Shown: positions 19,773 to 29,130, numbered from the stretch's first letter. The stretch: DNA of 36,753 bases from Bacteroidota bacterium (GCA_009787115.1 WRGQ01000168.1:1-36753); one strand, 5' to 3'. Translations and numbers: made by a program. The notes: generated from the sequence alone by a model not told the origin.

Positions 19773-20611
19773 TATTTATGAAAAAAATAATTTTATTACT
19801 TATCCTCTTTCTTTCTACTGTAACGACTGCTTTCTCACAGGAATTTTTCTTACCCAATTCAAACTATGTGGATACTGCAACCTTTATGGTTTGGGCGTCT
19901 CCGAAATTTGCTGTGCACTTTCCTTTTGATAGTGGATATTTATCTTCAACATTCGGATATAACTATGTTGCAGGGTTGGATATTACAATAAAAACAAAAT
20001 CAAACTGGACAATAAGTTTGACTTTTGACTATATGTTTGGGAGCAAACTCAAAAAAAGCCCCAAAGATATTTTAGGGGGAATGTACTTTCTTCAACAAAA
20101 AATTAGTGGTAATGATACGACATATATTCCTGTGATATTCAACAGTGTCGGCAATAATAATGTAGTTTTGGGTTATGAAGGAAGATATTGGTCTTTTGGC
20201 ACTACTGTAGGAAAGATATTTTCTGTGGATCGTTGGAAGAACTCAGGGCTTTGGCTAAAATTAGGAGCAAGTTATTTCGGACATAAAATCCATTTTACCG
20301 ACCCTAATCACTTCTTTCCGCAAATTGACCAAAATTATGGCAAAGGTTACGACCAACGCTCTTCGGGAATAGCGCTGAACCAGTTCTTCGGATATCTTTT
20401 TTTGCAAAGAAGAAGAGTATTAAGTTTTTACATCGGTATTGAAGTATGGGAAATATTTTCCAAACCTGATAGAGGCTATATTTTTGCCGGCGACCTCAAA
20501 GGTACTACAGATAAATTGCCTCGACTATTTAGTGGTTTGGTAGGTGTTAAATTGGGATGGAATTTACCTTTTTATGAAAAAAAGCGCATTACTACTCTTT
20601 ATACTTATTAA
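19769..20611 (+). CDS. hypothetical secreted/outer-membrane beta-barrel-like protein
   Basis: Signal peptide MKKIILLLILFLSTVTTAFSQ, alternating aromatic beta-strand-like segments; 4-bp overlap with the upstream gene. Confidence 0.75.
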   Translation: MIFMKKIILLLILFLSTVTTAFSQEFFLPNSNYVDTATFMVWASPKFAVHFPFDSGYLSSTFGYNYVAGLDITIKTKSNWTISLTFDYMFGSKLKKSPKDILGGMYFLQQKISGNDTTYIPVIFNSVGNNNVVLGYEGRYWSFGTTVGKIFSVDRWKNSGLWLKLGASYFGHKIHFTDPNHFFPQIDQNYGKGYDQRSSGIALNQFFGYLFLQRRRVLSFYIGIEVWEIFSKPDRGYIFAGDLKGTTDKLPRLFSGLVGVKLGWNLPFYEKKRITTLYTY

Positions 20612-20614
20612 TTT

Positions 20615-21853
20615 ATGCGGGTTTTTTATTCGCTTTTTATTACAATCCATACCTGCTTAATAAAATCGGCTTCTCTCTTTTTTAAAAAAGCAAAATTATG
20701 GAGCAACGGGAGGAAAAAATTGTGGATTTCTTTAGAAGAAAAATGTCAGGGAAGAAATGATATTATTTGGTTTCACTGCGCCTCACTTGGCGAGTTTGAA
20801 CAGGGAAAACCTTTAATGGAAAAAATCAAACAGGATAAAAATGTTTCTCTTTTGGTCACTTTTTTCTCTCCTTCAGGTTTTGAAGTGAAAAAAGATGACC
20901 CTCTCGCAGACATTGTCACATATCTACCTGTTGATACCCCACAAAATGCCAAAAAATTTATCAGTATCGTAAAACCTCAAAAAGTTTTCTTTATTAAATA
21001 TGAAATTTGGTATAACTACATTATGGAACTTTCTAAAGCCGGTATTCCGTTTTACTATGTTTCCTCAATCTTTAGAGAAAATCAATATTTCTTTAAAGGT
21101 TATGGAAAATGGTTTTTGAAACAGTTGAAAAAATGCAACTGTTTCTTTGTCCAGAATGAAAATTCGGGAAAAATATTAAGGAAGCACGGAATTTCTAATG
21201 TTGTTGTTGCAGGAGATACCCGTTTTGACAGAGTCTATGCAATTGCACAATATCCATTTGAGTTAGAGTTTATTCCATTATTCAAAAAAGAAAAAAAAAT
21301 ATTGGTGGCGGGAAGTACGTGGATGCCGGATGAAAAACTGTTAGCCCAACTATTTCAAAAAATCAGTACCCAATACAAACTCATTATTGCGCCGCATGAA
21401 GTAGAAAAAAATCATATAGAACAAATTAAAAAATTGTTTCATTCCTTTTCAGTGGTTTGCTATTCTGAAAAAGAGACAAAAGATATTTCAAATGCAGAGA
21501 TATTAATTATTGATAGTATCGGACTGTTAAGCAAGATTTATAAATATGCTGATATTTCGTATATTGGTGGGGCTTTTAAAACGGGATTACATAATATTTT
21601 GGAAGCCGTCGTTTTTGAAAAACCTATCTTCTTTGGACCTGAATATCGGAAATTTAACGAAGCCGTAGAATTAGTAAATCACGGTGCCGCATTTTCTATC
21701 ACGTGCGCCAATGAAATGGCTCAGCAACTGCTCTTTTTTGAGAATAATCCTTCCTCTTATCAAACCACCTGCGACATTTGTAAAAACTACATCGCACAAA
21801 ATCTCGGCGCTACGGATAAAATTTTGAAATACATTATAATGGTTAGTGATTAA
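20615..21853 (+). CDS. waaA: 3-deoxy-D-manno-octulosonic acid (Kdo) transferase
   Basis: IWFHCASLGEFEQGKPLMEKIK, VFFIKYEIWYNYI, GDTRFDRV, YIGGAFKTGLHNILEAVVFEKPIFFGPEYRKFNEA are WaaA/KdtA signatures. Confidence 0.95.
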   Translation: MRVFYSLFITIHTCLIKSASLFFKKAKLWSNGRKKLWISLEEKCQGRNDIIWFHCASLGEFEQGKPLMEKIKQDKNVSLLVTFFSPSGFEVKKDDPLADIVTYLPVDTPQNAKKFISIVKPQKVFFIKYEIWYNYIMELSKAGIPFYYVSSIFRENQYFFKGYGKWFLKQLKKCNCFFVQNENSGKILRKHGISNVVVAGDTRFDRVYAIAQYPFELEFIPLFKKEKKILVAGSTWMPDEKLLAQLFQKISTQYKLIIAPHEVEKNHIEQIKKLFHSFSVVCYSEKETKDISNAEILIIDSIGLLSKIYKYADISYIGGAFKTGLHNILEAVVFEKPIFFGPEYRKFNEAVELVNHGAAFSITCANEMAQQLLFFENNPSSYQTTCDICKNYIAQNLGATDKILKYIIMVSD

Positions 21854-21861
21854 TGATTAAT
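21841..21861. repeat. heptamer tandem array (GRTTARTx3) overlapping waaA stop codon
   Basis: GGTTAGT GATTAAT GATTAAT; encodes the terminal MVSD* of waaA. Confidence 0.75.
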
Positions 21862-22014
21862 TTCTATACTCACTCGTTACTATAGAGGCTAAATTAATAC
21901 TAAAATAACGTGGAGAAAAAAGGAAAAATGGGTATGCGCTATGTGAGGAAAAAAGGAAAAACAGGGCAAAATCATTAAATAAGCCTTCTTTTGCGGTAAA
22001 CCCAAAAAATAAAA

Positions 22015-22022
22015 TATTTTTG
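22015..22022 (+). promoter_or_regulatory. -7 promoter element TATTTTTG upstream of the acyltransferase gene
   Basis: TAnnTTTG; transcript would include the heptamer arrays at 22031-22107. Confidence 0.45.
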
Positions 22023-22082
22023 CACCGCTAACGAATTACGAATTAAACCCTATAGTCACTTGTCACTCGTCAAAATAAACAT

Positions 22083-22107
22083 TAATCACTAATCACTAAT
22101 CACTAAT
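22083..22107. repeat. heptamer tandem array (TAATCAC)x3 abutting a start codon
   Basis: TAATCAC TAATCAC TAATCAC TAAT|ATG; preceded by degenerate heptamers ACGAATT/ACGAATT and AGTCACT/TGTCACT. Confidence 0.9.
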
Positions 22108-23859
22108 ATGCCCCTAATCACCCCTCAGGACATCCTGCGTCAATCCAATAAATTTAGAAGGTCTTTTTCTAAAGTGATGATGCATTTGTTGGGATTCAAT
22201 CAATTAAACGATTCGTATGCTGCAACGGCGGAGTATCTGGGGAACGATGTTACGGCGCATTATCTTTTTCAACATAATATTAAATATGTAGTTGATGAAA
22301 CAAATTTGAAGAATATTCCTGAAAAGGGGAGTTGTGTCTTTATTTGCAACCACCCCACAGGTATGTTAGATGGCATTGTGCTTATAGATTTAATTTCGCG
22401 TATTCGCCCGGACGTTAAGTTCTTAGGGAATTTTCTTTTGGGAAGAATGGACGTTTTGAGTAATTTTTTTATTGAAGTTGACCCCTTTGACGCTCAAAAC
22501 GCTCAAAATATTAAAGGAATAAAAGTAGCGTTGCAGCACGTGAAAGCGGGGAATTGTTTGGCAATGTTCCCCGCTGGAGAAGTCTCAACGGTGCACGGAC
22601 TCAGAATTCAGGATAAAAAATGGCCCAACTCTATGATGAAATTTATTCGCAAAGTTCGTGTGCCGATTGTTCCTATGTTTATGTCCGGAAAAAACTCGCT
22701 CTCTTTTCATATTTTGGGATTTCTTCATCCACTTCTGCGTACTATACAGTTGGTGCGACAATTTAACAGAAAAGACAATACTATCGTAAAAGTTGCGATT
22801 GGTGCACCTATTTTGCCTGTTCGCACGGCTTCTCTTAATGAAAAAGAGTATGCCGATTTTGTACGAATGAACGTGGATTTGCTCCGCAAAACACTCACAA
22901 AAAAAACAGATACCCCGAAAGCCACTAACATTGTGAGCGCTCCTATTGCACAGTCTCAAAATAAAGATATTATTACAGAGGAAATCAATCGTTTAGCGGA
23001 AAATCATACGCTTTTTCGGCAAGGTCCTTTTACATTGTTGTTTGCACATCCAAACGAGTTAAAATATGTGATGGAAGAGATTGGACGACTGCGCGAAATT
23101 ACATTCAGAGAAGTAGGCGAAGGCACGAACAAAGAATTGGATATTGACAAATATGATGCCTATTACCACCAACTCTTTATCTGGGATCACGAACAGGAAA
23201 CCATTGTAGGCGCATACCGTATTGGAATGGGCGAAGAGATTATTACAAGATATGGAAGAACAGGATTTTATACAAATTCTATTTTTAAATTGGGAAAACC
23301 CCTTAATCCTGTGCTCCATAAAACGGTGGAATTAGGTCGTTCGTTTATCATCAAACCCTATCAGGGAAACTCTGTTGCCCTTATGTTACTTTGGAAAGGA
23401 ATTTTGCAGGTTTTAATACAAAACGATGCCTATCGCTATCTGTTAGGTCCTGTTTCTATCTCAAATGATTATTCAGACATATCTAAAACATTGATAGAGA
23501 GATATATCAAAAAACATCATTTCGACTATTATCACAGTAAATTTGTTACCCCAATCAAAGAATTACCCAAAGAAAAGTTTAGTTTCGTGAAAAGTTATTT
23601 AAAAGATGTTAATAGTTTGGAACTTTTGGATAAACTGATTATAGATTTGGAGAATAAACAGCGCGGACTGCCTGTTTTGGTAAAACGTTATTTGCAACTG
23701 AATGCCAAAGTACTGGCATTTAATATTGATGTGGATTTTAACGATTGTTTGGACGGGTTGATATTATTAGATTTAAAAGATGTTCCCGAAAAAACCTTAA
23801 AAATGCTCTCTAAAGATATGAATATTAATGTGGTAGAAAGATTTAAAACCTTAGAATAA
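22108..23859 (+). CDS. two-domain acyltransferase: N-terminal PlsC-like O-acyltransferase plus C-terminal hemolysin/OlsB-like GNAT (OlsF-type aminolipid synthase candidate)
   Basis: FICNHPTGMLDGIVL and AMFPAGEVS (PlsC-like HxxxxD and PEG-like motifs). C-terminal LREITFREVGEGTNKELDIDKYDAYYHQLFIWDHEQETIVGAYRIG is typical of the putative hemolysin/OlsB family. Confidence 0.85.
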   Translation: MPLITPQDILRQSNKFRRSFSKVMMHLLGFNQLNDSYAATAEYLGNDVTAHYLFQHNIKYVVDETNLKNIPEKGSCVFICNHPTGMLDGIVLIDLISRIRPDVKFLGNFLLGRMDVLSNFFIEVDPFDAQNAQNIKGIKVALQHVKAGNCLAMFPAGEVSTVHGLRIQDKKWPNSMMKFIRKVRVPIVPMFMSGKNSLSFHILGFLHPLLRTIQLVRQFNRKDNTIVKVAIGAPILPVRTASLNEKEYADFVRMNVDLLRKTLTKKTDTPKATNIVSAPIAQSQNKDIITEEINRLAENHTLFRQGPFTLLFAHPNELKYVMEEIGRLREITFREVGEGTNKELDIDKYDAYYHQLFIWDHEQETIVGAYRIGMGEEIITRYGRTGFYTNSIFKLGKPLNPVLHKTVELGRSFIIKPYQGNSVALMLLWKGILQVLIQNDAYRYLLGPVSISNDYSDISKTLIERYIKKHHFDYYHSKFVTPIKELPKEKFSFVKSYLKDVNSLELLDKLIIDLENKQRGLPVLVKRYLQLNAKVLAFNIDVDFNDCLDGLILLDLKDVPEKTLKMLSKDMNINVVERFKTLE

Positions 23860-23860
23860 A

Positions 23861-24376
23861 ATGAACGATTATTTTTATTTGGGAGTAGTAACCAAGACCT
23901 TCGGGTATAAAGGGCAAGTGGTGATTTACTTAGATACAGACGAGCCTGAAAAGTACAAAATGTTAGAGGCTGTGTTTGTGAAAGATGATGATGATTTTTT
24001 GCCTTATATCATTGAAGATTTTATTTACAAAGGCGTCAATCAGGCTATTGTAAAATTTACCGATGTGGATGGGGAAGCCGCCAAGAGTTTGGTAAAATCG
24101 GAACTCTATTTGCCGCTCAGTTTTTTACCGCCTTTAACGGGAAATCAATTCTATTTTCACGAAGTAATCGGTTTCGATGTGATAGACAAAGAGAAAGGCA
24201 ATATCGGCAAATGTGTTGATTTTATGGAGATCAGTCGTCAGTCTATCATGCAAATAGATTTTAACGGCAAAGAGATTTTAATACCGGCAGTGGATGAGAT
24301 TTTTGAGACAGTGGACAGAGAAAATAAAACGATTACCATTTCAGCGCCGGAAGGGTTGATTGAGGTTTATTTATGA
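23861..24376 (+). CDS. rimM: ribosome maturation factor RimM
   Basis: YFYLGVVTKTFGYKGQVVIYLDTDEPEKYKMLEAVFV...KSELYLPLSFLPPL...GKEILIPAVDEIFETVDRENKTITI. Confidence 0.92.
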   Translation: MNDYFYLGVVTKTFGYKGQVVIYLDTDEPEKYKMLEAVFVKDDDDFLPYIIEDFIYKGVNQAIVKFTDVDGEAAKSLVKSELYLPLSFLPPLTGNQFYFHEVIGFDVIDKEKGNIGKCVDFMEISRQSIMQIDFNGKEILIPAVDEIFETVDRENKTITISAPEGLIEVYL

Positions 24377-25654
24377 CATCAACCCCTCAATATCTGTCAT
24401 CTCAATCGGGACTTCAGCAAAGAGGTCTATGGGTTTTTCTCCTACTACTACATCTGTTTCGAGGCGTACGCCAATCCCTTCTTCTGCGATGTAAATTCCC
24501 GGTTCGCAACTCAGTACCATACCGGGTTGAAAAACCACTTCGCGCTGCCCTACATCGTGAACATCCAAGCCAATAAAGTGGCTGGTATTGTGCATATAGT
24601 ATTTCTTAAACAGTGGTTTATCTTTCGGTTGGTTTTTCACATCTTCTTCGGAAAAGAGTCCCAACTTAATCATCTCTTCCTCCATACGTTTAAACACGTA
24701 GTCGTTAATTTTATGGATGGTCATTCCGGGCTTAAAGAGCGGTATCGTTTCTTTATAAATATCTAAAACAGATTGATATACTTGTTTTTGTCTGGGAGAG
24801 AATTTTCCATTTACAGGTACGGTGCGTGTAATATCGGCAGCGTAGTTGGCGTATTCGGCGCCAAAATCCATAAGGAGCAGGTCGCCGGCTTGCATTTTTT
24901 TATCATTCTTAATATAATGCAAAATACAGGTATCTGCGCCTGCTGCTACAATGGGAGCAAAGGAGTGTCCGGTGGCGCCACTTTTTGTCATTTCGTAAAT
25001 CAGTTCCGCTTCAATTTCATATTCGTACATATCCGGTTTAATGGCTTTTACGGCACGCAGGAAAGCCTTGTGCGTAATTTCACAGGCTTTGCGGAGCGCC
25101 TTAAACTCTTCCGCACGTTTTACCATACGCGGCGGATATAAAACAGGTGCTAATCGTTTGTAATTATGTAATGGATATTCTTTTTTCAATTTTTCGATGA
25201 GGCGAAACTCTTGTGTTGGATGCGTAACCTTATTGCGCGGGTTTTCCGGAAAATGCAGATAAATATTTTGTGAATTGACCATTACATCGTGCAAAACGCC
25301 CTCCAAACTTTCTACAAACATTACATTTTTAATTCCTGATATTTCAGTGGCTTGCTCTTTGGTAAGACGGTGTCCGTACCAAACTACCATTTCCGGCGAA
25401 GGGTTTTTAATAAACAGAATTTCGCGGTATTCGGGATTATGATGCCAGGGGGCAATGATTAACGTAGTCTCTTCCTGGTCAATGCCGCAAAGGTAGAGCA
25501 GTTCGGCGTTTTGTTTAAAAGGGAAAGTGGTGTCGCCGGAGCGTGGATACTCGTCGTGGGAAGTAAGAATGGCAACGGAGTTTTGTTCCATTTCGCCTAC
25601 CACATTTTGGCGGTTGGTGATGTAAAAATCGGGGTGTAAAGGAGTATATTTCAT
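24371..25654 (-). CDS. pepP: Xaa-Pro aminopeptidase (aminopeptidase P)
   Basis: M24 metallopeptidase motifs LLMDFGAEYANYAADITRTVPVNG, HNTSHFIGLDVHDVG, VLSCEPGIYI. Start set at MKYTPLHPDFY because the ORF-track start lies upstream of the likely promoter. Confidence 0.93.
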   Translation of the reverse strand: MKYTPLHPDFYITNRQNVVGEMEQNSVAILTSHDEYPRSGDTTFPFKQNAELLYLCGIDQEETTLIIAPWHHNPEYREILFIKNPSPEMVVWYGHRLTKEQATEISGIKNVMFVESLEGVLHDVMVNSQNIYLHFPENPRNKVTHPTQEFRLIEKLKKEYPLHNYKRLAPVLYPPRMVKRAEEFKALRKACEITHKAFLRAVKAIKPDMYEYEIEAELIYEMTKSGATGHSFAPIVAAGADTCILHYIKNDKKMQAGDLLLMDFGAEYANYAADITRTVPVNGKFSPRQKQVYQSVLDIYKETIPLFKPGMTIHKINDYVFKRMEEEMIKLGLFSEEDVKNQPKDKPLFKKYYMHNTSHFIGLDVHDVGQREVVFQPGMVLSCEPGIYIAEEGIGVRLETDVVVGEKPIDLFAEVPIEMTDIEGLMS

Positions 25655-25672
25655 TTTTAAGGATTTTGGGGG

Positions 25673-25680
25673 CAAAGATA
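25673..25680 (-). promoter_or_regulatory. -7 promoter element TATCTTTG for pepP
   Basis: Minus-strand TAnnTTTG 19 bp upstream of ATG 25654. Confidence 0.55.
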
Positions 25681-25717
25681 TGTTAAAAATAAACACAACA
25701 ATACTACTCCTTAAACT

Positions 25718-28561
25718 CTAAATTTTCCCTTCCAAAAACTTTCCCGTGTAAGAGCGTTCGCATTTTATAAGTTCTTCCGGCGTTCCTTCAAATACGAGAT
25801 ACCCGCCTTTATCGCCCCCTTCTGGTCCTAAATCTATCACCCAGTCGGCACACTTGATTAATTCGGGATTGTGTTCTATAACAATGATAGAGTGTCCTAT
25901 CTCAATGAGTTTGTTGAACGAATGATATAAATTGTTAATATCGTGGAAATGAAGCCCTGTAGTGGGTTCGTCAAAGATGAAAAGATGATTTTTTTGGGTA
26001 TTTCCATGGCACAGGTAGAATGCCAATTTTACACGCTGTGCTTCGCCACCGGACAAAGTAGATGAGGATTGTCCCATTTTCAGATACCCTAATCCCACCT
26101 CTTGTAACGGCGCAAGTTTGTGAATGATGGAAGAAACTGTTTTAGAAACAGGCAACGACTCGAAAAACTCACGCGCTTGATTGATAGTCATCTGCAATAC
26201 ATCCGCAATAGAAATATTGTTGATTTTTACATCTAATGCTTCATCTTTAAAACGTGTTCCGTTGCAGTCGGTACATACCAAATCCACATCAGCCATAAAC
26301 TGCATTTCAACGTGAATAACGCCTTCTCCTTCGCACGTTTCGCAGCGACCGCCCGGCACATTGAAAGAGAAAAAACCGGGTTTATAGTTACGCTGTTTTG
26401 CTAACGGTTGCTGCGCATAGAGTTCTCTAATATCGTCATATACTTTGATATAGGTAGCAGGATTTGACCTTGAAGAACGCCCGATAGGATTTTGATCCAC
26501 TAAAATGACCTCTGAAATAGTTTCTTTAGAAAGATGCAGATTAGCAACGTCGTTTAGTTCTTCTCCTGCAATATATTGTAATTTTTTTTGCATTAAAGGA
26601 TAAAGTACCTCTTTTATCAGCGTACTTTTTCCCGATCCGCTTACGCCTGTTATCACCGTAAAAATATCGAGCGGAAATTTCACGGTAATATTTTTTAGAT
26701 TATGCACGGAAGCATTTTTAACTTCCACATAATTATGCCATTTGCGTCTGTGTTTCGGCAACGGAATAGAAAGTACATTTTTTGCCACTTTCTCCTCAAA
26801 TTCGTAATTCGTAATTCGTAATTCGTAATTCATGCCACGCAGGTAAGCGGCTGTTAAATTATCAGGTGTTTTCAACAGATTATCAAAAGTTCCGGTAAAA
26901 ACTATTTTTCCACCCAAACGACCTGCTTTTGGACCGATGTCAATAATATAGTCGGCGCTACGGATAATCTCTTCGTCGTGTTCAACAACAATGACGGTGT
27001 TACCGATGTCGCGCAAACGTTTCAGCACGCGAATTAAGTTCTGCGTATCTCGCGGGTGCAACCCAATGCTGGGCTCATCCAAAATGTAGAGCGAGCCTAC
27101 CAGACTGCTGCCCAGCGAGGTGGCTAAGTTAATGCGTTGCGATTCGCCACCTGACAACGTTTTGCTTAAACGATTCAGCGTTAAATAACCCAACCCGACA
27201 TCTAACAGGAAGCGCAAACGGTTTTCCAATTCCTTTACTAATTGTCGGGCAATCTGTTTTTCATGTTCCGAACTATATTGAAAATTTGCAAAAAACCGAT
27301 ATGCTTCTTCAATAGATATTAGTGTCAAATCGGAAATAGATTTTTCTTGAATTTTCACGTAATTGGCGTCTTTTCTAATGCGGGTGCCTTTACATTTGGG
27401 ACAGAGCGTTCTCCCCCTGTAACGCGCTATCAATACGCGGTTTTGCACTTTATATCCTTCATCTTCCAACATTTTAAAAAATGGAAGTACTCCAATAACT
27501 TCTTCATTTCCATTCCACAACAAGTCAAACTGTTCTTCCGTAAGATCTTCAACAGGACGATGTATCGGGAAGTTGTATTTTGCGCTTTTGTGAATGAAGA
27601 GGTTTTTGAAGTTTTGCAGTTTTTCGCCACGCCAACATACTACCGCATCATTAAACAACGATTTAGAGCGGTCGGGAATAGTCAGTTCGGGAGAAACGCC
27701 GTCCACAAAGCCTGTTCCGCCACAAACCGGACACGCGCCGTAGGGATTGTTGAAACTAAAAAACAGAGGCGACGGCTCTTCAAACGCGATGCCGTCCATT
27801 TCAAACAGATTGCTAAAAGAACGTTGTGTAATTTTGTCGTTCTCTGTTTGCACAATAGTTTCTCCCTTACCCTCCTGAAATGCGGTTTGAATAGAATCTG
27901 CGAGCCGCATCTTTTGCTCCTGAATATTTTCCGATTTAAAACGGTCAATGAGAAGTTGCAAATTGTCACTTTTCGCAATATTTTTTCTATTCAGCATTTC
28001 GTCAATATCGCACAACTTCCGGTTCAGCATCATACGGCTGAAGCCTTGCATTTTCAATATTTCCAGTTGTTGGAGCGGAGTTCTGTCGGGTGCAATTTTA
28101 AAAGGCGCAAGGATGTAGATAAGGCTGCCCGCCGGCGCTCTTTCAATATATTGAATAACATCTTGAATATTTTCCCGCTTTACTTCTTTCCCGCTTACGG
28201 GTGAAAACGTTTTGCCGATACGGGCGAAAAGCAGTTTCAGATATTCGTAAATTTCTGTGGCAGTTCCCACCGTAGAGCGCGGATTTCTTGAAATAACGCG
28301 CTGCTCAATAGCAATAGCAGGCGGGATACCTTTGATATACTCTACTTCCGGTTTGGAGAGTTTGCCCATAAACTGCCGCGCATAGGAACTTAAACTTTCC
28401 ACATAGCGCCGCTGCCCTTCCGCGTACAGCGTATCAAATGCCAATGAGGATTTTCCTGATCCCGAAAGCCCTGTGATAACTACAAGTTGATTTCTGGGAA
28501 TGGAAACATCTATATTTTGAAGGTTGTTGGCACGTGCGCCTTTTATTTCAATATAGGGCAT
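25718..28561 (-). CDS. uvrA: excinuclease ABC subunit A
   Basis: ARANNLQNIDVSIPRNQLVVITGLSGSGKSSLAFDTLYAEGQRRYVESLSSYARQF, two ABC signatures, zinc-finger Cys motifs. Confidence 0.98.
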   Translation of the reverse strand: MPYIEIKGARANNLQNIDVSIPRNQLVVITGLSGSGKSSLAFDTLYAEGQRRYVESLSSYARQFMGKLSKPEVEYIKGIPPAIAIEQRVISRNPRSTVGTATEIYEYLKLLFARIGKTFSPVSGKEVKRENIQDVIQYIERAPAGSLIYILAPFKIAPDRTPLQQLEILKMQGFSRMMLNRKLCDIDEMLNRKNIAKSDNLQLLIDRFKSENIQEQKMRLADSIQTAFQEGKGETIVQTENDKITQRSFSNLFEMDGIAFEEPSPLFFSFNNPYGACPVCGGTGFVDGVSPELTIPDRSKSLFNDAVVCWRGEKLQNFKNLFIHKSAKYNFPIHRPVEDLTEEQFDLLWNGNEEVIGVLPFFKMLEDEGYKVQNRVLIARYRGRTLCPKCKGTRIRKDANYVKIQEKSISDLTLISIEEAYRFFANFQYSSEHEKQIARQLVKELENRLRFLLDVGLGYLTLNRLSKTLSGGESQRINLATSLGSSLVGSLYILDEPSIGLHPRDTQNLIRVLKRLRDIGNTVIVVEHDEEIIRSADYIIDIGPKAGRLGGKIVFTGTFDNLLKTPDNLTAAYLRGMNYELRITNYEFEEKVAKNVLSIPLPKHRRKWHNYVEVKNASVHNLKNITVKFPLDIFTVITGVSGSGKSTLIKEVLYPLMQKKLQYIAGEELNDVANLHLSKETISEVILVDQNPIGRSSRSNPATYIKVYDDIRELYAQQPLAKQRNYKPGFFSFNVPGGRCETCEGEGVIHVEMQFMADVDLVCTDCNGTRFKDEALDVKINNISIADVLQMTINQAREFFESLPVSKTVSSIIHKLAPLQEVGLGYLKMGQSSSTLSGGEAQRVKLAFYLCHGNTQKNHLFIFDEPTTGLHFHDINNLYHSFNKLIEIGHSIIVIEHNPELIKCADWVIDLGPEGGDKGGYLVFEGTPEELIKCERSYTGKFLEGKI
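26800..26834. repeat. heptamer tandem array (ATTCGTA)x4 plus partial unit, inside uvrA coding sequence
   Basis: ATTCGTA ATTCGTA ATTCGTA ATTCGTA ATTCATG; read on the minus strand as MNYELRITNYEFE in the inter-domain linker. Confidence 0.97.
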
Positions 28562-29130
28562 GTTTGCAAAAAGTTGTTAAGTTTTTTTGTGGCTAATGCG
28601 CGATGGCTGATACTGTTTTTCTCATCTTCAGTCATTTCCGCAAACGTTTTATCATAGCCCAAAGGTTTAAAAACGGGGTCGTAGCCAAACCCATTTATAC
28701 CCTTCTCACTTTCCATTATTTCTCCGTCAATTTTACCTTCAAAGAAGTAGTTTTCTTCATTTACAATGAGTGCGATTACGGTTTTGAAACAGGCTTTTCT
28801 ATTAGAAATTCCTTGCATTTCATACAATACTTTTTGAATATTATCTTTAAAGGAACAATGCTCTCCGGCGTAGCGTGCAGAATAGACGCCCGGTTTTCCG
28901 TTTAACGCTTCAATTTCCAAACCGGTATCATCGGCGAAGCAGTTGCAATGAAATTTATCGTGAATATATTTTGCTTTTTGTAAAGCATTTGCAATCAAAG
29001 TATCTCCTGTTTCGGGGATTTCGTCGTAGCAACCAAGTTCTTTAAGACTGATAATAGAACAACGGGCGCCCGCAATAGCGCGCACCTCGTTTAATTTATG
29101 AGCGTTGTTGGTGGCAAAAACAAGTTCCAC
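28543..29130 (-). CDS. rdgB: non-canonical purine NTP pyrophosphatase (RdgB/HAM1)
   Basis: ELVFATNNAHKLNEVRAI, FADDTGLEIEALNGKPGVYSARYAG, GFGYDPVF, SHRALA. GTG at 29130 is the better start because the ORF-track start overlaps rpmF. Confidence 0.93.
   Translation of the reverse strand: MELVFATNNAHKLNEVRAIAGARCSIISLKELGCYDEIPETGDTLIANALQKAKYIHDKFHCNCFADDTGLEIEALNGKPGVYSARYAGEHCSFKDNIQKVLYEMQGISNRKACFKTVIALIVNEENYFFEGKIDGEIMESEKGINGFGYDPVFKPLGYDKTFAEMTEDEKNSISHRALATKKLNNFLQTCPILK

Noticed and set aside
21912-21966. Imperfect direct repeat GAAAAAAGGAAAAA...GGAAAAAAGGAAAAA (about 33-bp spacing)
   Set aside because: Only two copies, low-complexity purine-rich; no consistent unit.
22585-22959. 124-aa minus ORF opposite the acyltransferase gene
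   Set aside because: Antisense to a well-supported CDS, no motif.
27347-28204. 285-aa plus-strand ORF opposite uvrA
   Set aside because: Entirely antisense to a confidently identified uvrA; composition is that of a shadow ORF with no recognisable motif.
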